From contig JAJEBK010000046.1 of the NCBI GenBank assembly GCA_022823945.1, positions 1 through 34,038 on the forward strand: a stretch of DNA of 34,038 bases. The letters run 5' to 3'. Position 1 is the stretch's first letter. The number at the start of each line of letters is the position of its first letter. Source of the stretch: Anaerolineae bacterium. GTDB lineage: Bacteria > Chloroflexota > Anaerolineae > Aggregatilineales > Phototrophicaceae. The notes beneath the pieces were generated by a model. The model made no database searches. It saw nothing but the letters and a program-made list of their open reading frames with translations, and had not been told where the DNA came from. The translations under genes and the position numbers were made by a program. Shown in pieces: positions 7,793 to 14,981 of this stretch.

Positions 7793-9532
7793 ATGAAACG
7801 CACCAGACGGTTATTGGTAATCTGCCCGCTGCTGGCATTTGCCCTGCTTCTTTTCGGTGTGCCTGCGCTGGCGCAAGATATGGGCAGTGGCGGCGCGATC
7901 ATCGAGCCCAACTTCGGCGATGACCCCACCACTTTCAACCCCATTATTTCCAACGATGGCACATCCAACGATGTTATCGCCCGCATGTATCCCGACTTCG
8001 TCGGCGTTGACTCGGCGACCGTGCAATATGCGCCCGGCGTCAAAGGCGCGCTGGTGTCGGACTGGGATATCAGCGAAGACGGCATGACCTACACCTTCCA
8101 CCTGCGCGATGACATGGTGTGGAGCGATGGCGTGCCGATCACTGCGGTGGATGTCGCCTGGTTCCTGGATGCGGTGCTGAGCGGCGAAACTTCTTCGCCA
8201 CGCCAGGAGCTGATCGACCGCGTAGAAAGCTACGAAGTCATCGACGACCACACGTTGTCCATCACTTTCGACGAAGCCAACTGCACGCTCATCAGCACGC
8301 TGGCGCCGGTTACGCCCGTGCCCGCGCACATCTTTGAAGAAGCCTATGGAGACGACTATGCGGGCATGGACGAAAACGAATACAACCTCAACCCGACCGT
8401 GACCGGCGGCGAGGCTTTCGTCTTTGCAAATTTCCGCCCCGGCGAGCAGACCACCCTGCTGGCCAACGCCGATTTCACCGATGCTGAACAAGGCGCGGTC
8501 ATCCCCGAAGGCTGGGTCTACAAGGTCGTCACCGACCAGGTTGTGCAGATGGAGCAATTCTTCGCCGGCGAGCTGACCTGGGTGTCCAGCGTGCCACAAG
8601 CCAACCGCGAGGAAGTCAAAGAGCGCGGCGCTGCGGGCGAGTTCCAGACTTACGAGACGCCAGCCGGCACCATCCGCTTCTTGTCGCTGAACACGGCCGA
8701 CCCGACCAACCCGCAAGATGGGCTGGACGAAGACGGCAACCCGATCGACCAGGGGCATCATCCCATTTTGGGCGATGCGCGCGTGCGCCAGGCGCTGAAC
8801 TATGGCATGAGCTTCGCTGAGATCAACGATGGCGCATTCTTTGGCACCGGCATCCCGGTCGCCTCGCATGTGCGCCCCACCGACTGGAGCTTCCCGGCGG
8901 GCTTGGAGCCCTACCCGTTCGATCCGGACAAAGCCATGCAGCTGCTGGACGAAGCCGGCTTCACCGACAGCGATGGCGATGGCGTGCGCGAATGCAATGG
9001 CTGCCTGTACGCCGAAGAGGGCGCGCCGCTGGCTTTCACCGCCAAGACCAACGCCGGCAACACCAGCCAGGAAGCGCTTTACACCATCCTGCAAGACCAG
9101 TGGAACGAGCTCGGCTTTGATGTCACAGTCGAGTTTGTCGAGTTTGGCACCCTGGTCAGCGAGTTTACGGCGCAGACCTACGATGCCATCGGCGTGTTCT
9201 GGGGCTTGGCGACGCCGGCCGACCCCAACGGCATCGCCAGCATCTTCTTGCCCGAAGCCGATGTCGTGGGCGCTGGCTACAACACGCAGTCTTTCAACAA
9301 CCCGCGCTTGAACGAGCTGATCGCCGATGCGCGCGTGGTGCCAGGCTGCGATGTGGATGTGCGCAAAGAGATGTATGGCGAGGCTTACCAGATCCTGCGC
9401 GATGAGTCGCCCTGGATTTGGATCAGCACGGGCGATGTGCTGCTGGCGGCGCAGACCACTGTGGAAAACTGGGCGCCGCGCCCGGGTGGCTCGCGCTGGA
9501 ATATCGACGCCTGGATGGTCTCTGAGCAATAA
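7793..9532 (+). CDS. ABC transporter family-5 (oligopeptide-type) solute-binding protein
   Basis: This 579-aa extracytoplasmic binding protein of the DppA/OppA family (SBP_bac_5) should capture a peptide, sugar oligomer or similar ligand for the DppBC-type permeases encoded next. A signal peptide spans residues 1-27 (KRTRR, hydrophobic core, cleavage after PALA). The mature part has typical family segments: SDWDISEDGMTYTFHLRDDMVWSDG, 'DARVRQALNYGM' and the FDPDKAMQLLDEAGF repeat. Between these lies DSDGDGVRECNGC, a calcium-loop-like insert followed by a CxxC. There is no lipobox cysteine after the signal sequence. A hairpin follows the gene at 9570-9597 before the permease, a common way of making more binding protein than permease. 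The ligand cannot be read from the sequence. Confidence 0.93.
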   Translation: MKRTRRLLVICPLLAFALLLFGVPALAQDMGSGGAIIEPNFGDDPTTFNPIISNDGTSNDVIARMYPDFVGVDSATVQYAPGVKGALVSDWDISEDGMTYTFHLRDDMVWSDGVPITAVDVAWFLDAVLSGETSSPRQELIDRVESYEVIDDHTLSITFDEANCTLISTLAPVTPVPAHIFEEAYGDDYAGMDENEYNLNPTVTGGEAFVFANFRPGEQTTLLANADFTDAEQGAVIPEGWVYKVVTDQVVQMEQFFAGELTWVSSVPQANREEVKERGAAGEFQTYETPAGTIRFLSLNTADPTNPQDGLDEDGNPIDQGHHPILGDARVRQALNYGMSFAEINDGAFFGTGIPVASHVRPTDWSFPAGLEPYPFDPDKAMQLLDEAGFTDSDGDGVRECNGCLYAEEGAPLAFTAKTNAGNTSQEALYTILQDQWNELGFDVTVEFVEFGTLVSEFTAQTYDAIGVFWGLATPADPNGIASIFLPEADVVGAGYNTQSFNNPRLNELIADARVVPGCDVDVRKEMYGEAYQILRDESPWIWISTGDVLLAAQTTVENWAPRPGGSRWNIDAWMVSEQ

Positions 9533-9569
9533 CGAGCGACAGGGCGACCTGTCCCGTTTTCGCAACATT

Positions 9570-9597
9570 GGGGGCGGCTCAAACATGGGTCGCCCCC
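9570..9597 (+). terminator. Intercistronic hairpin after binding-protein gene
   Basis: GGGGGCG (9570-9576) pairs with CGCCCCC (9591-9597) across a 14-nt loop and is followed by TATTT. A competing pairing of GGGCGACC (9542-9549) with GGTCGCCC is also possible. The T tract is short, so this is probably a partial terminator or an mRNA 3'-end stabiliser between binding protein and permease. Confidence 0.45.
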
Positions 9598-9634
9598 TAT
9601 TTGCAAGCGCGTCGGCGGGAGCTAGCTGTATAGA

Positions 9635-10756
9635 ATGACCAAATACATCATCCGCCGTTTGTTGCAGGCGATTCCTATTTTTATTGGCATTACGATTTTG
9701 TCCTACGCGTTGATGGCGGCTGCGCCGGGTGGACCTGTCGAGTTGCTGGCGTTTAACAACCGCCTGAAACCACGCGAAAGAGAAGAACTGAAATACAAGC
9801 TGGGCATCAACGACCCACTGCCCGTGCAATACCTGCGCTGGCTGGCGGGTGATGACTGGATGCGCTGGGATACTGATGGCGATGGCGTCGCCGATGGATC
9901 GGTGCTGATCGACTTTCGTGGTCCCGTTCTGAACGACAAGGGCAAGCCGCAATACGATGTCAATGGCGAGATGGTAACTGCGCCACTGCCGCCTGGCGAC
10001 CGCTATGGCATTTTGCGTGGCGACTTCGGAGTCTCGTTCTATTTCAAACGGCCTGCGCAAGATGTCTTGTTCGAGCGGCTGCCAGCCACGCTGGAGCTGA
10101 GCCTCGCCTCTTTCATAGTGGGCACGACATTGGGCTTGGCGGTGGGCATTTTGGCGGCGGTGTATCATCGGCGCGCATTTGACGAGATCAGCCGCATCGG
10201 AGCAGTCATCATCAACTCTGTACCTAATTTCGGACTGGGCTTGCTGTTGATCTTGGTCTTTGGCTCGACATTGCAGTTATTGCCGCTGGCCGGGCGCTGC
10301 AAGACGACGCTCGATCCCTCTTGCCCGCCCCTGCCGCAACGACTGGAATACCTGATCATGCCCACCATCGTGCTGGCAGCTGGCGGCGTGGCTGGTTATT
10401 CGCGTTTTATGCGCGCGTCCATGTTGGATGTGGTCTCGCAGGATTACATCCGTACTGCCCGATCCAAGGGCTTGAAGGAGCGGCGGGTGTGGCTGCGACA
10501 TGGCATGCGCAACGCCTTCATCCCGATAGCGACTTTTCTCGGCCCGTCCATCACCTTCCTTTTAAGTGGCGCGGCGATTACGGAATCGGTGTTTTCGTGG
10601 CCCGGCGTAGGTCGGCAAGTAGTCAATTCTGTGACACAGCGCGATTTTCCGGTGGTCATGATTGTGGTCATATACGCCGGCATCGCCAACATCCTGGGTT
10701 ACCTGTTGTCGGACATCATGTACGGGCTGATTGACCCGCGGATTCGTTATGACTAA
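9635..10756 (+). CDS. DppB-type ABC importer permease with DxDGDG loop insert
   Basis: This 373-aa inner-membrane permease belongs to the binding-protein-dependent DppB/OppB family. The N-terminus (IIRRLLQAIPIFIGITILSY) is the family's first membrane helix. The C-terminal half has the EAA-type cytoplasmic loop (DYIRTARSKGLKERRVWLRH) followed by the ...DPRIRYD ending. It is about 40 residues longer than a minimal DppB. The extra length falls in the external loop at about residues 70-115 and contains DTDGDGVADG, an EF-hand-like calcium loop. That loop should face the binding protein, which has a similar motif. The stop overlaps the start of the next permease gene by 8 nt, so translation is coupled. 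Confidence 0.92.
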   Translation: MTKYIIRRLLQAIPIFIGITILSYALMAAAPGGPVELLAFNNRLKPREREELKYKLGINDPLPVQYLRWLAGDDWMRWDTDGDGVADGSVLIDFRGPVLNDKGKPQYDVNGEMVTAPLPPGDRYGILRGDFGVSFYFKRPAQDVLFERLPATLELSLASFIVGTTLGLAVGILAAVYHRRAFDEISRIGAVIINSVPNFGLGLLLILVFGSTLQLLPLAGRCKTTLDPSCPPLPQRLEYLIMPTIVLAAGGVAGYSRFMRASMLDVVSQDYIRTARSKGLKERRVWLRHGMRNAFIPIATFLGPSITFLLSGAAITESVFSWPGVGRQVVNSVTQRDFPVVMIVVIYAGIANILGYLLSDIMYGLIDPRIRYD

Positions 10757-11681
10757 GCTGAAACGCACGGGCATATCCCGCCTCGACCACCCGGAAGCGC
10801 CGCAACAAGCACAGCAACTGGTCGGCAAGTCGCTTTCGCAGAAAGCGCTGCGCACCTTGCGGCGTGACCGCATGACCATGATCGCGCTGGGCTACATCTT
10901 CGTTCTCACAGTCGTTTCCCTGCTTGCGCCATTCATCACCGACTCCATCATGCGGATTGACCCCAACGAGCCTGTGCCCGCCGACAAGTTCACGCCACCG
11001 CTGACGAATGGCTATATTTTGGGCGCGGATGACATCGGGCGCGACCAGTTGGCGCGGCTGCTGCATGCCGGCGGCGTGTCTATGGGCATCGGCTTCTTTG
11101 GCGCATTCTTTTCGCTGAGCATCGGCCTGGTGCTGGGTATGGCGGCCGGCTACTTCGGCGGCATCGTGGACGACATCCTGAACTGGCTGGTAACCACACT
11201 GGATTCGATTCCGAGCTTGTTCCTGCTCATTATGGTAGCGGCATTGTTTTCATTTAATGCGCAGTCTCTAGTACTGACTGTGACGCTAATCAGCTGGACA
11301 GGCACGTTGAGGCTCATCCGCGGGCAGACCTTCTCCATCCGCGCCAAAGATTATGTCATCGCCGCACAGGCCATGGGTGCGAGTTCGCGGCGCATACTCT
11401 TCCAACACATATTGCCCAATCTGGTGTCGATTACTGTGGTGCAACTTGCGCTGGGCATCGCCGCGCTAATCCTGGCGGAAAGCGGGTTGAGCTACCTGGG
11501 GTTGGGCGTGCAGCCGCCGCAAGCCACCTGGGGCAATATGCTGACCAAATCGCTGCAGTTCTTCCGACACGGACCGCACCTCATCATCTTCCCCATTATG
11601 ATGATCTCGGCGACGGTGCTGTGCTTCTACATCGTTGGCGATGGCATACGCGATGCCTTCGACCCGACCCTGCAGCAGTAG
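10749..11681 (+). CDS. DppC-type ABC importer permease
   Basis: This 310-aa inner-membrane permease is the DppC/OppC partner of the preceding gene. It has the N-terminal cytoplasmic segment and first helix (MIALGYIFVLTVVSLLAPFI), the typical ILGADDIGRDQLARLLHAG stretch after the periplasmic loop, the EAA loop (DYVIAAQAMGASSRRILFQH) and a final DGIRDAFDPTLQQ. I start at the ATG at 10749 inside the end of dppB; a TTG six codons upstream is less likely. No ATPase gene follows. The fused DppD-DppF protein at 31639-33903 is the nearest candidate energiser. Confidence 0.92.
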   Translation: MTKLKRTGISRLDHPEAPQQAQQLVGKSLSQKALRTLRRDRMTMIALGYIFVLTVVSLLAPFITDSIMRIDPNEPVPADKFTPPLTNGYILGADDIGRDQLARLLHAGGVSMGIGFFGAFFSLSIGLVLGMAAGYFGGIVDDILNWLVTTLDSIPSLFLLIMVAALFSFNAQSLVLTVTLISWTGTLRLIRGQTFSIRAKDYVIAAQAMGASSRRILFQHILPNLVSITVVQLALGIAALILAESGLSYLGLGVQPPQATWGNMLTKSLQFFRHGPHLIIFPIMMISATVLCFYIVGDGIRDAFDPTLQQ

Positions 11682-11720
11682 CTGGCAAATAACCGCGCGG
11701 GACACAGCATCAACCAACAA

Positions 11721-11750
11721 TTGGACATTTGTTCTGTTTAACAATAGATT
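11721..11750 (+). promoter_or_regulatory. Candidate promoter or operator before the winged-helix/parAB genes
   Basis: TTGGAC (11721-11726) and TAGATT (11745-11750) lie 18 nt apart. A small inverted repeat, TTGTT-6-AACAA (11729-11744), fills the spacer. This AT-rich patch stands out from its GC-rich surroundings and could be an autoregulation site for the downstream DNA-binding protein. The evidence is weak. Confidence 0.25.
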
Positions 11751-11871
11751 ACGACATTTTTGAATCTCTTAACATTCTCCCTGATTGCCAGTCAAACACT
11801 TGCGAGGCACGGCGAAATGCGCTAGGCTCGTTCGTGTATCTATACAGTTCAATCAGGAAGACACGATACCC

Positions 11872-12117
11872 ATGCCGCAGGATCACCGTCCGCGAACTGA
11901 AACCCGCCAGATGATGATCGACATCGTGGCTGCAAGCGAGCGTCCGCTGACCCGCACCGAAATCGTCAACCGGCTCAATCGCAAGAAGACCCCGCATCTA
12001 ATCGACATGATGGACCGCCTGGTTGCCGATGGCATCTTTTCCCGCAGCATCGTCACCTTTAACAACGGCGTAACCGGCTATGTATACAGCGTAGCTCACG
12101 CCCATGCTCTAAAGTAG
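11872..12117 (+). CDS. Small winged-helix-like DNA-binding protein of the partition operon
   Basis: This 81-aa protein reads like a compact winged helix: [46 protein letters not shown] is helix-turn-helix, and the following [15 protein letters not shown] fits a beta wing. It probably binds DNA and may regulate the operon or act with ParA/ParB. The ATG at 11872 is preceded at some distance by AGGAAG; a TTG 29 codons upstream exists but that segment shows no protein-like pattern. The stop is 10 nt before parA. I do not recognise a named family. Confidence 0.6.
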   Translation: MPQDHRPRTETRQMMIDIVAASERPLTRTEIVNRLNRKKTPHLIDMMDRLVADGIFSRSIVTFNNGVTGYVYSVAHAHALK

Positions 12118-12127
12118 GCAAATCGAC

Positions 12128-12925
12128 ATGAAGATCATCACGCTGCTCAACGAAAAAGGGGGCGTTGGCAAAACGACCCTCGCGACCCATCTCGCTGCCG
12201 GCTTGGCCATTCGTGGCAAGCGAGTCATACTGGTCGATGCCGACCCACAAGGCCACGCCACCATCGCATTTGGTTTGGCGAAGGAGCCTGGCTTCTACGA
12301 CCTGATCGTCCGCAGCGCGCCTTTTCAACGGGTGCTGCGCCCTGTGCCGCCCGAGCGCTTCAATATTCCTGACGAAGCTGGCAACACCACCGGGCAATTG
12401 CTGGTCGTGCCTTCCAACATCGAGACGCGCAGCATCGCTGGCAACATCAGCGATGCCTTCACCGTGTTAAAGCGCTTCAACCAGTTGCGCAACGCCATTG
12501 ACTTCGTTTTTTTTGATACCTCGCCCACGCCATCCTTGCTGCATTCTTCCATTTATATGGCCACTGATGGCATCATTTATCCGACCAAATGCGAAGCCTG
12601 GAGCTTTGATGGCCTGCGCGAAAGTTTGACGCACAAAGACCAGTTCAGCCCCATTCGCCAGCAGTACAATCTGAACGACATCAAGGTGCTGGGCGTGGTG
12701 CCAACCATGTACCGCGGTCGCACGCTGGAACATCAAGACAACCTGCGCCGCCTGCAAGATACCTTTGGCGGGCTGGTCTGGAAGCCGCTGCCGGTGCGCA
12801 CGATCTGGACGGAAGTCGCCAGCGCCCGCCGCACTGTCTTCTCGCTCGCCCCGACCAGTGGCACTGCCGAAGATGCCTGGCACCTGGTCGATCAGCTGGA
12901 GGAGCGCGTCTATGAGCAGTCGTGA
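12128..12925 (+). CDS. parA: ParA-family partition ATPase
   Basis: This 265-aa ParA/MinD-superfamily ATPase carries the deviant Walker A KGGVGKTT (10-17), [10 protein letters not shown] (37-46, Walker A') and VFFDTSP (127-133, Walker B). It lacks a long N-terminal helix-turn-helix, so it resembles chromosomal or type Ib plasmid ParA. It should form a DNA-bound gradient that moves ParB-parS complexes and so segregates the replicon. The 3' end overlaps parB by 14 nt. Sequence between the Walker motifs ([20 protein letters not shown]) is longer than in the smallest ParAs. Assignment as a replicon partition protein, rather than another ParA-like ATPase, rests on the neighbouring parB and parS-like sites. 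Confidence 0.9.
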   Translation: MKIITLLNEKGGVGKTTLATHLAAGLAIRGKRVILVDADPQGHATIAFGLAKEPGFYDLIVRSAPFQRVLRPVPPERFNIPDEAGNTTGQLLVVPSNIETRSIAGNISDAFTVLKRFNQLRNAIDFVFFDTSPTPSLLHSSIYMATDGIIYPTKCEAWSFDGLRESLTHKDQFSPIRQQYNLNDIKVLGVVPTMYRGRTLEHQDNLRRLQDTFGGLVWKPLPVRTIWTEVASARRTVFSLAPTSGTAEDAWHLVDQLEERVYEQS

Positions 12926-14123
12926 GCGCCGCCGCAAAATCCACGACGAAGATAACCTGCTCTTCACCAATCCGAACTCGCTCGACCCGAAAACTGTCGA
13001 TGCAATCGGTTTTGGATTGGGCGATCTGGCGTTGGAAATCGCCGCCGCCGATAGCGACTTTCAAGCGATAGAAGCTGTCGGCATACACGAGATTTATCCC
13101 AACCCAATCCAGCCCCGCTACAGCATCCCGCATGACCTGACCGATATTTTCGCGCTGCAGCCTGCCAGTGTTGTCGACATCCTGGAGCGCTGGATATTGG
13201 AGATTCAGCTGGAGCCGGGCAAGCAGACTTTCGACATCGTCAATTACCTGCGCGGGCATGCCACTGATCGCGGCGCGCTGGTCGAGACTGACGAAAGCCC
13301 GTCCGCTGATGATGATCAGCCAGCATCCACCAAGTATGCTGCGCTGATGAAACTCGTCGATCTGGCCGCCAGCATCCGGCGCGATGGTTTGTCCAACCCC
13401 ATCAGCCTGGTGCACCATGGCGACCGCTATGAGATTGAAACGGGCGAGCGCCGCTGGCTGGCTTACCACATCTTGTACTGGAAGTTTGGCGATGGCGATA
13501 AACGTCCCGATGGCAGCATCGTCAATTGGTCGCGCATTCCGGCGCGCATCGTCAACCGCGTGGATGTGTGGCGGCAAGCCAGCGAAAACAACGCTCGCGA
13601 CAACCTCAATGCTATCAGCCGGGCGCGTCAGCTTTCGCTGTTGCTGATGGATCTGCATGGCTGGCACAACTTCGCAGCGCTTCCTGATTGCGAGACCGAG
13701 CAAGCCTTCTATGCGCAAGTGGCCGATGGCGGCAGCTGGCGCATCCCGCGCGGACAAGGCGAGCGCCTGCTGAATGCCATGGGGCTTTCTACCGCCAGCC
13801 AACTGCGTCAATATCGGGCGCTGCTGCGTTTGCCGGCGGATCTGTGGCGGCGTGGCGATGATGAAGATTTGACCGAAGGCGAGCTGCGCAAGATCAAAGC
13901 CGCTCTCGATAGCGTTACACGTGTAACGGCAGCGCGCCACAAAAAACGCCGCAAAGATGCTCTGGCGCGCCTGGCTTCCGATGCCAGCCAATGGCGAAAC
14001 CGCTTGCGAAAAGAGATCAACGCAGTCGATTCAGAATCGCGTCCGCACATCCGCAAGCTGATAGAAGCCGAGATCAGGCAGTTGATGCGCCTCATCGAAG
14101 ATATCGATCACTCAACCACCTGA
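12912..14123 (+). CDS. parB: ParB-like centromere-binding protein with inserted segment
   Basis: This 403-aa ParB-family protein contains the N-terminal strand motif [10 protein letters not shown] (61-70), then a non-family insert of roughly 75 residues. The CTP/nuclease-like core resumes with [20 protein letters not shown] (151-170), [13 protein letters not shown] (173-185, ParB box GERRW) and [19 protein letters not shown] helix-turn-helix-like segment follows ([28 protein letters not shown]). The C-terminus is basic and helical. The ATG lies inside the end of parA. A 16-bp parS-like palindrome (13913-13928) lies inside the 3' part of the gene. It should bind parS and load ParA. The insert between the conserved blocks is unusual. 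Confidence 0.82.
   Translation: MSSRERRRKIHDEDNLLFTNPNSLDPKTVDAIGFGLGDLALEIAAADSDFQAIEAVGIHEIYPNPIQPRYSIPHDLTDIFALQPASVVDILERWILEIQLEPGKQTFDIVNYLRGHATDRGALVETDESPSADDDQPASTKYAALMKLVDLAASIRRDGLSNPISLVHHGDRYEIETGERRWLAYHILYWKFGDGDKRPDGSIVNWSRIPARIVNRVDVWRQASENNARDNLNAISRARQLSLLLMDLHGWHNFAALPDCETEQAFYAQVADGGSWRIPRGQGERLLNAMGLSTASQLRQYRALLRLPADLWRRGDDEDLTEGELRKIKAALDSVTRVTAARHKKRRKDALARLASDASQWRNRLRKEINAVDSESRPHIRKLIEAEIRQLMRLIEDIDHSTT
13913..13928. promoter_or_regulatory. parS-like perfect palindrome (site 1)
   Basis: CGTTACACGTGTAACG is a perfect 16-bp palindrome inside parB. The widespread chromosomal parS is TGTTTCACGTGAAACA; 12 of 16 positions agree, including the central CACGTG. A second site with the same arms is at 14949-14968. 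Sites of this kind within or beside parB are typical partition centromeres. Confidence 0.6.
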
Positions 14124-14180
14124 GCGCACTCCTCTCGCCGCCGCTTGCCGATCGGGATGGACAGGAGCGCCAAAAATCAT

Positions 14181-14211
14181 CCCCCTCAATCCCCCCGACA
14201 GGTCAGGGGGG
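14181..14211 (+). repeat. GACnnGTC palindromic repeat, intergenic copy
   Basis: CCCCCTCAATCCCCCCGACA followed by GGTCAGGGGGG matches the copies at 31652-31682 (same strand) and 25434-25465 (reverse). The core CCCCCCGAC-AG-GTCAGGGGGG forms a short hairpin. Confidence 0.8.
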
Positions 14212-14223
14212 CAAATCACGCGC

Positions 14224-14255
14224 GGGAGCTGTCATCATGTCGTGAGACAGCTCCC
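14224..14255 (+). terminator. Strong hairpin downstream of parB
   Basis: Perfect 10-bp arms GGGAGCTGTC and GACAGCTCCC enclose a 12-nt loop about 100 nt after the parB stop. There is no T tract, so it may stabilise the transcript end or act with a factor rather than as a simple intrinsic terminator. Confidence 0.35.
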
Positions 14256-14621
14256 GAAACTCCCCTCTCCGACTCGTCGGGGAGGGGCCGGGGGTGGGGT
14301 TACATAACCTGTCGTGTCCTCACCTTCCGATCGGGATGGCTCCGTCTCATTACACCGTGACAATTCAATAGCCAATCCGCAGGCGCGCCGCGGTGATGCG
14401 TCCACATCGCAATCTTCGCAAAATAGGGGTCATCGAAGGGTGCCGGCAGCGATCATGCGGGCAACACCTGCTTCTCCCCATACCTGTCGCACCTTTTGCA
14501 ACCGCATCCTCACCGCTGAATACCGGTTGGCGGCAGCGACTTGCTGCGAATGGCATGCAAGGCAGGGGGCTCCAGCTGAAGCGCCCGCCGTGTCATTGCC
14601 GGGTAAGCCCAGAAGCGGCGC

Positions 14622-14779
14622 TAAGTAAGTCATGCAACAAAATGAAAGAACGGCGTAGGGGCGACTCTTGAGTCGCCCACATGTACAATGGAGACATAGT
14701 GGGCGAGACAAGTCTCGTCCCTACAAACTTCGAATCAGAATAGCACCGCCCTTTTTCGCATGACTTACTTGCGTTTACT
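14622..14779. repeat. MITE-like element, copy 1
   Basis: An element of about 155 bp has 13-bp perfect terminal inverted repeats, AAGTAAGTCATGC (14623-14635) and GCATGACTTACTT (14758-14770). Inside are two further hairpins: GGGCGACTC-TT-GAGTCGCCC (14659-14678) and GGGCGAGAC-AA-GTCTCGTCC (14701-14720). It has no coding capacity. A related copy in the opposite orientation is at 30538-30696, and a remnant at 181-205. No transposase with matching ends is present here. Confidence 0.75.
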
Positions 14780-14948
14780 GAGATTGGCAGGCAACAAAGG
14801 CGAGACCGGTTAGCCGCGACATATGGCGACATACTGCGCCGATGCGAACGACACTTGTGGCACCTCGGCAGCGGGCAACTCGAAATCACAGGCACCGCAG
14901 CAGAGCCGCATCTCAACCTGATGGAGGGTCGATAGAGTAGGTATCACA

Positions 14949-14968
14949 AGCGTTACATCTGTAACGCT
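14949..14968. promoter_or_regulatory. parS-like inverted repeat (site 2)
   Basis: AGCGTTACA-TC-TGTAACGCT is an inverted repeat with perfect 9-bp arms. It lies between the convergent ends of parB and the primase gene. Arms are the same as those of the site at 13911-13928; only the central dinucleotide differs. Confidence 0.6.
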
Positions 14969-14981
14969 ATGGCGCATTGAG

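Larger units (their letters stand above)
14124..14621. other. Intergenic region after parB: hairpins and repeat copies, no recognisable gene
   Basis: The region holds a palindromic repeat copy (14181-14211), a 10-bp perfect hairpin GGGAGCTGTC/GACAGCTCCC (14224-14233 with 14246-14255), and a C-rich CCCCTC...GGGGAGGGG hairpin near 14262-14299. A direct repeat GATCGGGATGG occurs at about 14151 and 14330. Short open frames are present on both strands, but none shows a domain or a good start. Confidence 0.5.

Noticed and set aside
7811..10168. 785-codon minus-strand open frame opposite the binding-protein and permease genes
   Set aside because: The plus strand encodes a clear signal peptide, family-5 binding protein and DppB. 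The antisense frame is rich in His, Arg and Gln with no domain.
14124..14621. Repeated palindromes considered as a CRISPR array
   Set aside because: The repeats are not evenly spaced, differ in sequence, and have no spacers or cas genes nearby. The Fe-S nuclease at 911-1735 groups with helicases, not with Cas proteins.
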